From contig JANBVO010000036.1 of the NCBI GenBank assembly GCA_030052745.1, forward strand, positions 310,001-374,000: 64,000 nucleotides of DNA, in the 5' to 3' direction. Each line of letters starts with the position of its first letter. The stretch's first letter is position 1. Below the pieces are notes generated by a model. It searched no databases and had not been told where the DNA came from. It saw nothing but the letters and a program-made list of their open reading frames with translations. Of this stretch, positions 36,925-48,930 are shown one piece after another. Made by a program: the position numbers and the translations under genes. The DNA is from Pleurostoma richardsiae (taxonomy: Eukaryota; Ascomycota; Sordariomycetes; Calosphaeriales; Pleurostomataceae).

Positions 36925-37732
36925 GCCATGCTATGCACTAGACCTAGTGCCAAGAAAACCTATTGAATCTTTATCCAGTGTGTTCTGCGCAAGTTGGTCA
37001 AATGGCGGTCTTGAGAGTCATGTCATGGGTCATGCCACGGAAATCACGCGGCGGTATTCATGCCAAAGCGGGTTTAGGCCAGTTTTCAAGAATAGCCAAC
37101 CGATGGTTGGTGTGAAACTGCAAGCCCGATGATCGTCCACAGTGCTCATTTTGGGTCGGCTCATGTACTCAAACTCTGGGTAGTGAAGCTTCTCTACGCT
37201 GAGAGGTTAACAAACCACCCCCACATTGTAATAGGTGGCGTAATGAGGGGTTATGGCTGTCGCGATATCACCGACCTTGGCGCTTGCGGCTTGGGAATTT
37301 GTCCACCCCCGCCCCTAACGGCGATCAAGGATTTGTGACTTATTGGAGCGGGGATTGGCAAAAGGGTGTCTAGTCTTTTGAGATGTCAGAAGCGCCCAGA
37401 GTGGGGAAAAGGCCGCTAGCCTCGTTGCAAGGGGGCCTTTGGGAGGTCACATCGGAGCAATCAATGGCCTAGAGAGGTGTCGCTCCATATCGAGTCTATG
37501 ACACCCAGATTACTATGCAAAGGAGGTAGGTACTCTTCGTATACATTGATATTCGGCCACAGTCGAAAGGCCGACATTAGTAAGGCAGGCTATGAAACAT
37601 TTGCTACCATTCAGAGAAACAGAGCATATATGTCTGCTCAGGTTGTGATGTGAGCTGGGGAGACTGTCACAATACAACCTGAAAAGTTCAATATTCCATC
37701 ATTCCCGCTTTTTTGTTGAAGCTAGGCCATCA
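36925..37732. promoter_or_regulatory. Divergent promoter between esterase and aldehyde dehydrogenase
   Basis: 808 bases with no gene seen. CATATATG at 37625-37632 lies about 105 bases before the dehydrogenase start and is a suitable TATA element. Confidence 0.45.
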
Positions 37733-39350
37733 ATGAAAGACTTCTATACTTTCACCAATATCATTGGCGGGCAACCGAGATTAGGCAATAACAAATGTCG
37801 TGGAGTTGACCCGTCCACCAAGAAACCGCTCTGGGACGTCCCTGTGGCATCTGAGCAGGACCTCGAGGATGCTGTAGCTTCAGCTAGAGAATCTTTCGCC
37901 TCCTGGTCTAGGTCATCATGGGAACATCGCCGACAACAGCTTCTGCTAGCACGTGAGACTTTACTTGCCAACAAGGGCCAGATGGCTGAGCTGGTCACCA
38001 AGGAAGGTGGCAAACCAGTAAGTACCAAACCAAAAGAGCTGCTCGATTTGGCGCTGACTGGTTTCTCAGATTCAGTTTGCATACCTTGAGATAGAGCATG
38101 CTGCCAACTTCATAGAATTCAATGGTACGCTTGTCAGCGTGTCTACAATGCTGTTGTGGCGGTGGCTGAATCTAGGCAGCAAACCAGCTAGCCTTTGAGG
38201 AGCGTCTGGTTCAAGACGATGCCGAGTTGAAGCTAACAGTTGTCCGCAAGCCGATCGGTGTTGTGGCAGCTATATGTCCTTGGAACTATCCGCTTGTTCT
38301 TGCCATGGGAAAGATCGCCGCAAGTTTGATCACTGGTAACTGCGTCATTGTCAAGCCCTCACCGTTTACACCATACTCTATCCTGAAGTTCACTGAGCTC
38401 GTTCATGATCTGTTCCCAGAGGGTGTCCTCCAAGCGCTGAACGGAGACGAAAGCTTAGGTCCTAGACTTTGTGCCCATTCCGGCGTCGACAAGATCAGTT
38501 TTACTGGTTCGACCGCCACTGGCAAGAAAATCGCCGCTTCCGCAGCCAGGTCTCTAAAAAGCGTCACGTTAGAGCTTGGGGGAAACAACGCGAGTATCGT
38601 CTATCCAGACATAGACCCCGAAATCGTGGCCCCTCAGATAGCGTTGGGTTCGTTCCTCAACTCAGGGCAGTTATGTGTTGCGAGCAAGCGAGTCTATGTT
38701 CACGACGACATCTTCGACAAGTTCCTCAAAGTCATGGTCGAGACTGTGAAACAGTGGAAAATTGCTCCCACCTCGACTCTCGAAAACGGTATAACGCTGG
38801 GTCCTATCCAGAATGAAATGCAATACAATATCGTCAAACAGTTCTTTCAGAGCGGCATTGAGAACGGACATCGATTCGCCGTAGGAGGGGATATTGATGA
38901 GTCTGGCGAGAATTTCATCATAAAACCCACAATCGTCAACAACCCTCCGGATGATTCTCTAGTTGTCACAGGCGAGGCTTTTGGTATGCGTCCGCGATCT
39001 TAGTGTTGATGTGTGACTTACATCGTCCTAAAGGTCCGATAGTCCCTGTATTGAGATGGAGCGACGAAGAGGACGTAATTCGACGCGCCAACGACACTCC
39101 TACTGGATTGGGAGGTGCGGTATGGTCTAATGATATCGATCGCGCTCGAGCGACGGCAGATCGCATAGAAGCTGGCACCGTGTGGATCAATTCCTTCGAG
39201 AGGCCGCTGCCACAAGCCCATCTAAATGGGTACAAGCAGAGCGGATTAGGCGGCGAATGGGGACAGGAAGGTCTCCTGGCCTACTCCAAACCTCAGGTGA
39301 TCCACTGCTACAAGGCCCCAGTCTCCGCGGAATGCGGCGGTGAGCGATAA
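37733..39350 (+). CDS. NAD(P)-dependent aldehyde dehydrogenase
   Basis: Four exons: 37733-38017, 38070-38124, 38180-38983, 39034-39350; introns of 52, 55 and 50 bases; about 486 residues, standard for the family. Key blocks: CPWNYPL with the oxyanion Asn (about 149), KPSPFTPYS, FTGSTATGKKI, LELGGNN with the general-base Glu (about 245), LNSGQLC with the catalytic Cys (about 279) and EAFGPIVPV across the last junction. It oxidises aldehydes to acids. In this setting the aldehyde could be vanillin, 4-hydroxybenzaldehyde or coniferyl aldehyde produced by the VAO (inference). The third exon could alternatively start at 38187 with loss of only a few residues; 38180 fits family length better. Confidence 0.92.
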
Positions 39351-40239
39351 CGACGCGATATGGATTTGCAGGCCTCCGGATATTGGTCTTAAGTTCATGG
39401 CCTTGTCGAACAGAATTCAGGGGGCCCGGGCAGTCCTCGAGCGTAGGTGCAAGGCGCAGAGATACCGAAGAGGCACTCGCTTAAGGCCCCGCGTCTCAGT
39501 TATTATGGTGTTGTTTTACGGGGCTTGTATTATATTCACTTAGCGGTGTCTCCAGACTCTAAGCTAATGACTTGATGGGTCGTATGTGTAGGACATTGGC
39601 CAGGCCTGCAACAATGAATCGGCAAGCTGAAGCTTAGAAGTCATCTAAATAATACACTTGGTGCCTCCATATCCTTCCCTTTCCCTGTGAATATATCAAT
39701 TTACTTACCGTTACCCTTAGCCGACTATAGTAAAACAAACTTAAGAAAGAAGCTTGGTAAGTCAGAAGGAACATCTAAGTGGACCTATTAGCCTAAACAA
39801 AGTGGCGTAGATACCACGGTTACAAGCGTCTGGATTCTTTTCATATAGCACCTACCCCGTCAATCCGGCTAACTGGACCGGATAAAGAAAGTTGCCGCGA
39901 GGACTTTTCACCCTGTGTAGCCTCATTAAGTTTAAAGTAGAGACGTGGGTGGTTGTGTGTTGTGCGGTCAGTATTTCCAGCTGGACGGGACGGGACATCC
40001 CTATAAAACAGCCGGTTACTCCGCTTCCTCCATATTGCAGATACACCCACTGCTATATATAGGTACTGCTGAGAATCTTTCTGATGGAACGTGATGATTC
40101 CTGGTTCCTGGTCCCTCGTCGTGAAATCGTTGCTCTAGTGTATGTTTATAATTACCCACCACTCCTTTGGCTCATTCGGCCTTCTGATCCCCTGGAAGCA
40201 TTCCTCAGATCGCCTTCCTCCCGTGTACTCGCAGTGAAC
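39351..40239. promoter_or_regulatory. Promoter region of the CBM1 protein gene
   Basis: 889 bases with no gene seen. TATAAAA at 40002-40008 and a TATATATA run at 40054-40061 lie 180-240 bases before the start codon and are candidate core-promoter elements. Confidence 0.45.
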
Positions 40240-40845
40240 ATGCTACCATCTCTTTTCATATGCTCTCTGGTTCTTTCAACTGGGGTCTCAGCACAGGGAT
40301 GGAGGTGGAGGACGAGAAGACCTCCGTTTTCCCCCACGCCCACTCCTCCACATTCTGGGGCACCTCATACCACCTACTACCCCGGTGGTACTCAAAGCAT
40401 CTATGGACAGTGTAGGCTTGTTTGAGAACTCTTATAAGGCTCTGTACTGATGGACCTGTTTTCAAGGTGGCGGAAATAACTGGGACGGCCCCACTGCCTG
40501 CCCTACGAGCGCATACTGCAAGGGCAACGCAGACAAGTGAGTCTTTAATTACTCTCCCAGTACCATACTTAACCCTCAGGCTAAAGCTTCTCCAGCCCCT
40601 GGTATTCGCAGTGCCTTCCCCTTGCGGACGGCGGTCAGAATGGCGGCGGTGGCAGTGGAGACAATGGTGGCGGCGGCTCCGTCGTGACACGGACACTCAC
40701 CACTATCTTCAGCGTCGGAGGCCCAACGCCGACCATCGTTTCTACGTACATCACATACGTGACGTCAATCGTCACGCCCACACCCGTCATCATTTCTACC
40801 ACTATAACCCTGATACCAGACCAGCCTGTTACGCCGAAGGTGTAA
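40240..40845 (+). CDS. Small secreted protein with a fungal cellulose-binding domain (CBM1)
   Basis: Exons 40240-40411, 40467-40536, 40596-40845 (introns of 55 and 59 bases); about 163 residues. A signal peptide (MLPSLFICSLVLSTGVSAQG) and a Pro-rich spacer are followed by a complete CBM1 at about 54-89: YGQCGGNNWDGPTAC, then C in SAYCKG and the closing NPWYSQCLP, with the planar aromatics Trp63 and Trp83/Tyr84. After it come a Gly-rich linker and a Thr/Val/Ile-rich tail. No catalytic domain is present. Such stand-alone CBM1 proteins may anchor the hypha or modulate cellulose. The ATG at 40240 is chosen because it begins the signal peptide; an upstream in-frame ATG (40084) would bury it. Confidence 0.88.
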
Positions 40846-41513
40846 GGATACCGCTCGACAGGTGAAGACAGGTAAAGACAGCCACGCTCGAGGGTTCACC
40901 ACAGTATAATGATATGCGGATAGGCTTCTGGAGAGGGATATCGTGTACGGAGTCAACGACCTATTGGACGAGCAGAAAGGTCCACCTGCAGCGTGCAAAG
41001 TGTGCCAGGGAGGGGTCCAGGCGAACCTGGACGAGGAAAAAGTGAAGATAGCAAAGCATCGGTAAACGGTGGAAGCCGGGCCCTCCCAGCCGGGAGCCGA
41101 AAACAGGGCCGAAGCCAGGGTTAAGGACCCTTGCAGGGATGTGTGGCCCTAAAAGTCGGCCCTTCAGCCCAGACTCAGCTGTTACCCAGCACGGCTTAGT
41201 CATTGCTCGGCGACCGCTCAGCGGCAGCTCAGCAGCGGGAACTCAGCTCTGTATCCGAAAACGAGGTTTGGTGGGCTCAAGTTTCGTGTCTGTGTGAGAC
41301 GGTTTGGTAATGAGGGATACGGGTTGCTTCCTATTCATATGCCTAAGAGTTGAAAGCCCTTAATTCTATCTTAGTACGGATAGCTAAAGAGAATGAAAAC
41401 AAAAGGCGCCGCTAGCCTTGAGTACGTAGTAGTCCACTGCACAAAGACTCTCCCATATCCACATCCAGAGTGATGACTACGAATCGAATATAAGCATCAA
41501 AACATCGGGGTTT
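40846..41513. other. Convergent intergenic region CBM1 / CFEM receptor
   Basis: 668 bases with no gene seen. Confidence 0.5.
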
Positions 41514-43089
41514 CTAGATGGATACTTCGCTCGTGCTCTCTGCCAACCTGGAGCCCTTGAAGTCGACTTCTCGCCCCTTCATGTCCAGGTCCTGCATCCG
41601 AACAAGACTTTGCTCATCATTGTCGCCATACTGTACTGTATATGTCCTCTGTTGGTAAATAACACCCGACCTCGACTCCCTCCCATTTTGTTCATTTTCT
41701 GGCATTTGGCCATCCGTGCCCGCCCTGCTGCGACCTTTTGATCTTGGTCCGCCCCGGCTGCCTGACTTGTAGTAATTGTTGTTGTTGCTCGCGTACGTGC
41801 TGCTACCCAGAGCAGGGAACACTCGAACAATAATGAGCCGCAGTGCTGGCATGCAGGTGCAGATTATGCCCACGTTGATCTCGACAACAGACCAGTTTGT
41901 CACATTCCAGTAATCCCATGAGGGATTCTGTGTGTTGGCGAAGCTGACAAGAGACTTTAGTCGGAGTATGCTGACAACAGTGACACTGGAGCAGTATGTT
42001 AGCTGGAGGGCTTCTTGTTACAACCGATCTTCTAGACTTACAAAGCTCCGACACAAAACATCAATCCAACACCAGCCTTCTTCTTCCAATGCATGTGTAG
42101 TTTCCGGAGTTGGGACAGCGGAATAGCAAGCATCCAAAAGTCGAGCACAATGCTGACAGCCGCGTTCGCCCATGCGATACCATTAATGCTGAGACATTTC
42201 CCCTGGTGCTCACCGTCCCACTTAGTCCAGACGAAGCTGACGGGCTGGCACTGAAAGATGCCAAGGACGACGAACAGGGCCCCAAAAACGGCATTGAAAG
42301 CGATTGTGCCCCAAAGAAGCCGTTTTATTAGCCGATCGGGAAATATCTTCAGATAGAAGAATAACAAGGCCATCTTCAGCAGAGTAACCTGCAAGAAGTA
42401 GAGCACGGTCATGATGTAGAAGAACTCTCCGAAGCGGGTGATTTGGCCGAAGGTGAGTGTCCATATGTCTCTTCCCAGTCCATTAGGGATCGTTCCACGG
42501 GTGGCAACGATGGTGCTCGGAAGTCCCGAGAAGAAGGTGGTGAGAACGGCCCAGTCGTCCCAGCCCAGTCCAACTTTTGCAACTAGGGCTTTGAAGCCGA
42601 TCCTAATTAAAATCGTCACTCCAGATATTACTCCAAAGGTCACCGTAATTATATAAGACTCCTGGGACTTAGTCCGCACTGGGGCCTGGCACACCGTCTG
42701 TGTCACGTTCTTGGTAACTTCTCGCGTCAGATCACTACCTAGAATCAAGGGTAGAAGGGGACCATCATACACAAAGCCTGCTTAATCGTACAGTTCTGCG
42801 ATACGCAGGCAGCGACATTGGTCTGCAGAGGCGCATCTGTGCAGACGCACGTCTGATTCGTGATAGCACATGGAGACTCCTCGATTCCCGCCACGAGGCA
42901 GGTTAGCTGGACCGCTGTTAGTCTTTTCTCTCGCGCGACTCGGAGGTGAGCGAGGCATACTGCACAGCTTGGGAGTGTTGCCAGAAGCGCAGCTGAAGAC
43001 GATGAAGACGACGACGAAGAGTCCTGAGCCAGTGTGCATGACGACGCCGCTAGCAGCAACGCCACGACGAGTGGGAAGAGTGCCCTCAT
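41514..43089 (-). CDS. CFEM-domain seven-helix receptor (PTH11-like)
   Basis: Four exons: 43089-42961, 42906-42771, 42717-42042, 41985-41514; introns of 54, 53 and 56 bases; about 470 residues. A signal peptide and a poly-Ser run precede the CFEM domain, whose eight cysteines are about Cys42, 46, 56, 63, 65, 77, 82 and 98 (LPSCALTC...PCAITNQTCVC...VTQTVC). The first intron keeps the frame open, but only its removal gives the CFEM spacing C-x3-C. Seven hydrophobic helices follow with the fungal GPCR blocks GLGWDDWAVL, NGLGRDIWTL, FQCQPVSFVW and DFWMLAIPLSQL, then a polar Asn/Gly-rich cytosolic tail. Related Pth11-type receptors sense surfaces or host cues and signal through cAMP. Confidence 0.92.
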
Positions 43090-45723
43090 AATGGGAACTC
43101 GCAATACATCTGGCCAGAGGCTCACATCGATTTGCGCCCGGCAGATCTGGACGGCGTGAAGAAAGTTCTGGGGCAAGATCAGCGGCATTTACAAACCATG
43201 CCTTCATACTTAAATTACTGTTTATGGGAGTGGCCCGGGCCGCATCGTTTCGGTACAAGTCCTTTGTCCCGAGTGCGTAATCCTCAGGGTTACACTTTGT
43301 ATGACTCGGTGTCTCACTTGGTTGACCTCGTTCCGGTGCCATGTGGTGGTAGCCGGGGTGGGTAGGCACTACTATCTGCGGAGCTGTGGTTCCCTCTCGG
43401 GCAACTTCTAGGGGCCCAAGACACTTTCTAGGCAAGAGATGCCTGCCTTAATAGACATAGTATATTCCATGCTTCGAGCGGATCTCGTCTGCTGTACTAT
43501 GGTAGAACATTTGTTCGGTGGCGGAAAACAGCACCAAACTCATTTTCTCCGTGGAGGTGCAGGATGGAATGGCACCATCCTTCGCTAGCACCGGTTGCCG
43601 GCCGCCGGATTTGCCGTGTTTCGCCCGATCTTTTCCTTCAAGCATTCACGGCAGCTAGTTGAGCAGCTAGTTGAGCAGCCGAGCGGCAAACGAGAAGATA
43701 TACGGCGATTCCCAAGGGATTCTTACGGCATGGTAAGCTGTCTATGGTCGCCCAAGTCGCCCAGGTTGCTCGGGGCTGTCCAGGTTTGCTCCCAACGATT
43801 CTACTTGTCAATGTTTATCAAAAAGGAAACCGCAGCGCAGCGAGACAAACCGCGGGGGACGAGAAGGGTTCCTGAGGCGCAGACCCAGGTCCAGGTGGAT
43901 ATCATCGAAGTTGGGTCCCGAACGTTTCGCTTAGCAGTAGCCCCTGAATGCCGCGAGGGGATGCATGTCCCTGCTACCCAATCAATTCGATCGTGACCCA
44001 CACGGTTGGAAGCCACTGGTAGGGGAAGAGGCGAGATATCATTGCGTGTACTTTGTATCGATCTTGTGGACACGATGCGCCAGGCAAATCCAAAGTCCCA
44101 ATCGCACGGGGTACGTCAATGCGTGCTGTAGGCAAGGGCTTTTAGTGCGGAAATCTCTGGAAATGGTCAGATGCGAGAGACCGTTAGCGTCACATCCACG
44201 TTCTTGGAGAATTCTTGGAGACGTCGACGTCGAACTGCTCGATAGTGGCGTCCCCTTTTCGTAGAGTAGTTTTAAGCGACCGTGCGCCCATCTAACCTGC
44301 TGTTCTCGGGCAATCTGTCCGAAAGAGACCGAATTGGACAGGTAGTGAATGCTCTCCTAGATATGGCAAGGACTAGTTCCTCGAACTTGTCACCAGCAAC
44401 GCTTGCACCTACCAGTACACAATTGCTTCCAGGGATTTTGTCTAGAAGCAGAGGCTATACAGTTTACGCGCGTAAAGTCTTACATGAGCCGCATGCTACA
44501 CGACACAGCATCTCCTTGCAAACACAACATAACACAAGTCGTATCTTCCTGACATCTAATATCTTAAAGTCTAGAGGACGGATTCTGTCATATAACGTAC
44601 TTGTTTTTCTCGATTCAACTTGTTGGAAAGGGGAGCCGAGGACCCCGGAGGACCCTGGTCAGTGTCGGGGGCCCTAGTCACGATCGGACGACTTTATGTG
44701 GCAAATCTTTAGAGGATCGATACGCTTTGCATGCCAACCCTGCAACGGTATGAGGCCGTGCGGTGCCCTCCTGATGTGACCTTCGCTATCTGGGATCTCC
44801 CCCGATTTGTTAACACCAGAGCCGCATCGAGGCCAATAATACCGCATAGGCGTAACAGACTCCTAGGTCTAATGTTAAGGCTGTGCCGCGGTTCATTGGC
44901 CTGATGGAAGCTGGACTGTGGATTCAAAGGTACCATGTTCTATGGCACAGTCGTCCTTTTTATATCTCTATCCTTTCCATTGGTTTTACTCTCAAATGCG
45001 ATCCTTGAGACTCAAGCCCGAAATGTTATGTGGGGATGTTCTCTGCACTAGGACTTCACTGCTGCCCCTCGTCTTGCGCTTAGACGAAGCGACCTCCGGT
45101 GTTGTGTCATTGCAAGTGGGAATTTAGCTTTGGGTGGCTCAAGCTTCATCTCGTCAGTGTCACCGCCGAGGGATCCATAAGGCCACATGGTCCAGGGATG
45201 GTCTTATCGTTCTCTAGACTACTCTATGTATTGAGAACCGTTCCGAGGCTTGATTGCGGTTCATGCTCCAAAAGTAGATGCGTGACGCTTGCGGTGAACT
45301 GCACAGCTGAGGGAAAGCCGGCAATACTAGGCGTGTGATACCGGCATGGTCTAACTACGGTATTACTGCGTGGAGACTCGGGAGAACCCACTGTTAGAGT
45401 CCACTTTGGATGCTGCCCCCTTCGGCACTGAGGCCAGGAACGATCTAACCAAGTCATCCTATCTCCGGGAGAACCTGGTCTTGCCTCGGAACCGTCTATG
45501 CTCGCTTGTCGGCCTCGTGCACCTCATTTCCGCCCATCATGGCTCTTTCCTTGATTCTTGGGAATATAATGTCAGCTTGACCTCTCAGAGTTGCTACCAG
45601 CCTTTACTGTATTGGCTCGCACCCTCATGCCCCCGCAAGTGTGCATCCATCTGTCTCCAAAGGCGACAGACTCTTGAACTACACCTCAAGTTTGTCCGGC
45701 TTGACAGCTTCGTGGGCTCGAGG
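43090..45723. other. Long gene-poor interval
   Basis: 2.6 kb between the receptor start and the BBE-like gene. No family motif in any frame on either strand. The left end is the receptor promoter. It contains one short tandem repeat (listed separately). The first exon of the BBE-like gene could start somewhat upstream in this interval. Confidence 0.45.
43651..43678. repeat. 12-base tandem repeat, about 2.3 copies
   Basis: The unit GCAGCTAGTTGA is repeated exactly twice, then GCAG. It lies in an intergenic region with no obvious function. Confidence 0.8.
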
Positions 45724-47537
45724 ATGCAACTGTCAGACTTTACCTTGGCACTTCCCATGTGGGCCGTTGGTGCGAATGCAAGCACGTCGTGCTATTGCAT
45801 GCCCAGCGATGCCTGCTGGCCGTCCGCCGATACTTGGTCGCAGTTCAACAGCACCCTGGGTGGCCGGCTTATCGCGACCGTCCCCATCGGCTCACCCTGC
45901 CACGACCCCAACTACGACGCCGATGCCTGTGCTGCCCTACAGTCCAATTGGACCCTGCCCGTACCACAGTAAGTCAACCCTTATCATCGTCGCATGCGGG
46001 CCGTGCCCAGGTGGGCTTGGACTCATCTCCTTATCCAGTCTTGAGACCTCCTCTTCGGTAATGGAGGCATACTTCGCCAACCAAAGCTGCGACCCGTTCA
46101 CTGCCCAAGAAAAGCCGTGCGTGCTCGGCAACTACGTTAGCTACGCCGTCAACGTCTCATCCACCGCCGATGTGGCTGCCTCCATCAGCTTCGCCAAGGA
46201 GAACAACATTCGCATAGTCATCCGCAACACAGGTCATGAGTATGTCGGTCCCCAGCCACCCCGCTTGAGTGCTTCTGACGAACACGGATAGCTACTTTGG
46301 TCGCTCCACCGGTGCTGCGGCCTTGGCCATCTGGACACACTACCTCACCTCCACCGAGGTGACCACCTGGTCTGACTCCACCTATTCCGGTCCAGCTATG
46401 AAGTTTGGCGCTGGTGTGCTAGGATACACGGCCACTGCGGCGGCGCACGACGCCGGTCTCGTCGTTGTCGGCGGCGAGTGCCCCACAGTCGGCCTGGCTG
46501 GCGGTTACACCCAGGGTGGTGGCCACTCGGTCCTGTCGACCACATTTGGGCTTGCAGCCGATCAGACCCTCCAGTTCGAGGTGGTGACTGCTTCTGGCAC
46601 AGTTGTGAACGCTTCCCAAACTGAGAATTCTGACTTGTACTGGGCCTTGAGCGGCGGCGGCCCGGGAACCTACGGTGTCGTGACCTCCCTGACTGTGCGC
46701 GCTTTCCCCGAGGCCACTATTGGCGGCGCGGCCATCACCTTGGCTGCCGCGTATACCACCACTGAGCTGTTTAATGAGGCTGTCACAGCATTCCACGGCA
46801 TGCTGCCCAACATGTCGGACCTCGGCGCCAACGTTGCCTACCTGCTTACGAACCAGTACCTGGCGGTGAACCCGGTTACTGTATACAACAGCACAGCAGA
46901 TTACGTCGAGAACGTTGTCTTGGCGCCTTTTGTCGCGAAACTGGCAACACTTGGCGTACCGGCCAGCATCAGCTACTCGGAGCTGTCGTACGCGGAGCAC
47001 TATGAGACGTACATGGGGCCTTTGCCCAACGGCCACCTCGCCGTCGAGAGCTACCAGTTCGGCAGTCGGCTGATCCCGCGCAGCGTGGTCGAGACCGACA
47101 ATGATGCCTTCAACGAGGTCGTGCAGAACCTGACGTCCAATGGCATCATCGCCGGCGGCACGGCGGGGAGCTACGGAAACGTGAACGGCGTGGACAATGC
47201 GGCACACCCTGCGTGGCGGGACGCCATCATGCAGCTGCAGCTTGCGAGTGTGTGGGATAATGACCCCGATGCATGGGACTCCATGCTGGCGGCACAGAAG
47301 CAGATGACAGACGAGTTCGTCCCGCAGCTGATGGCTATTACCCCGGGCAGTGGGACGTACGTCAACGAGGCGGACTTTAACCAGCCGAACTGGAAAGAAG
47401 ACTTCTTTGGCGACAACTACGATAAACTCTTGACGATCAAGGAGAAATGGGATCCAGATGGCGTGTTCTATATTCTCAAAGGCGTGGGTAGTGATGCTTG
47501 GACTGTGGCTGCGGATGGGAGGATGTGCCGCGTTTGA
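45724..47537 (+). CDS. Secreted FAD-linked oxidase, berberine-bridge-enzyme-like (bicovalent flavin)
   Basis: Exons 45724-45968, 46039-46239, 46292-47537 (introns of 70 and 52 bases); about 563 residues. The N-terminus has SCYCMPSDACWPSADTW, typical of secreted fungal members. Two flavin-linking residues of the bicovalent type are visible: His in NTGHDYFGRST, formed exactly across the second junction, and Cys in VGGECPTVGLAGGY. The FAD_binding_4 domain is followed by the C-terminal BBE block DNYDKLLTIKEKWDP. The family oxidises sugars, alkaloid or other secondary substrates with O2, giving H2O2. The start is uncertain: MQLSDFTLALPMWAVGANA is only a weak signal peptide, and a missed upstream exon is possible. 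Confidence 0.88.
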
Positions 47538-48930
47538 TGGGGATAAAGCTAGTGATGCGTAGCTCACAATAATGGAGTCACATGCAGAGTTAATGAGGCA
47601 AATATGAACCCAACAACAGCACTCTGAACATCCAAGACCCTTCTGAACACTTTTGTTCCATTTTCTTTGTGCGGCCAGTGACCCCACGGTCCATATTGGA
47701 CGTGGGGTTGCAGTCAAGCATGGGAGGAACCTGGCCCACTGCCTGTATTCGTGACAGAAGGACTTCTACAGGAACTTGCAAGTGAGTATGAGCCGTGAGT
47801 ACTCGTATACGCGCTATCATACTACGTGGAATATAATGCTCGTGAGTGTGAGTGTTATCATCATCCTAGATTTTACTGACGAACGATCTAGCTCATTGTA
47901 TCGTTTTCGAATCTGCTCCCTGTAATCAAACCAACTACATGGTAGTCACGCCCTTCGTATTTGGTGGGAGAACTGTCCCGTTACAAAGTTACTGGGTTAA
48001 AACGAATTCATAGGATCCCTTCTCGCAGCCATTACATTGGCACATCTGTCCTCGTGAGCAGTTCTCATGACTTAGTGAAAGGTGTATCGAACGTACTTGT
48101 GTGCCAGGACTAACAACGTCTTCTGTAACAGCATCATAATTATAAATATCAACGTAGCTACTTCGGATACTGTCGCTACAGGTAACCCAATCTTCACTCT
48201 AAACGTAGTAGCGTAGGACGAGGTATATATCTCTACAGTACTAGCGTACGTTGTTCTAAGGACATACTTCAGGAACTGTACACGATAAATGGTATCACTA
48301 ATTGGGGCAGTAACTATCTTGGTCACGATGGAGAATACCACGTTGGAGATGAGTCCATCAACTTACCTTGTCCATGGGGCAAATAGCCCAATATCCACAG
48401 GTTATGTTTTTCCTAGATGAGTTCGCCCACAACTCAACCATGGAGTTTGTCGTACTGAATTTCCTTAAATTATGGTACAGACTTTCCGTTCACAGGAAGC
48501 AGTTAAGCTTCAAATTGCAAAGGAGATCAAATTTGTTTCGTCGTGGATCGAATGCTCCTGGACATACTCCGTAACGTCATGAGGCGGAAAGAGGCTGTTC
48601 AGACCCAGGGAATCATCAACTCCTCTGGTCAATGGCTCGTGGAACAGCAGCCCCGTCCATTATCGCTGGCCAGCTAATGAATTGAGACACTTTTTTCAAT
48701 AGACTGTCAATGTGCCTCGTAGCGTGCAAGCAGTGTCTTTAACTCCGATCCTTTCTCGCTATCCCCGTTAAACTCCGGAAGCCTGCGTCCACAGCCGGAG
48801 CTCGACCTACTCCAACGCCTGAGTTGGAACATGCTCTTTATAATGACAGTGATATCTGCTCCGGCCCGAAGTTTGACGAATCTTTATAGACTCTCTGTCA
48901 GACCCTGGATAAAAGCCAACCCCACCAGCA
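47538..48930. other. Intergenic between BBE-like oxidase and SDR
   Basis: 1.4 kb. A 270-base minus-strand open frame at 48072-48341 is AT-richer and hydrophobic, but matches no family I know. No gene called. The right end is the SDR promoter. Confidence 0.45.

Noticed and set aside
46419-47717. Long minus-strand open frame of 432 codons
   Set aside because: Antisense shadow of the GC3-rich BBE-like oxidase; no family motif, and the plus-strand protein is certain.
48072-48341. Hydrophobic minus-strand open frame of 89 codons
   Set aside because: No signal for splicing, no homologous family recognised; could be decayed sequence but not supportable.
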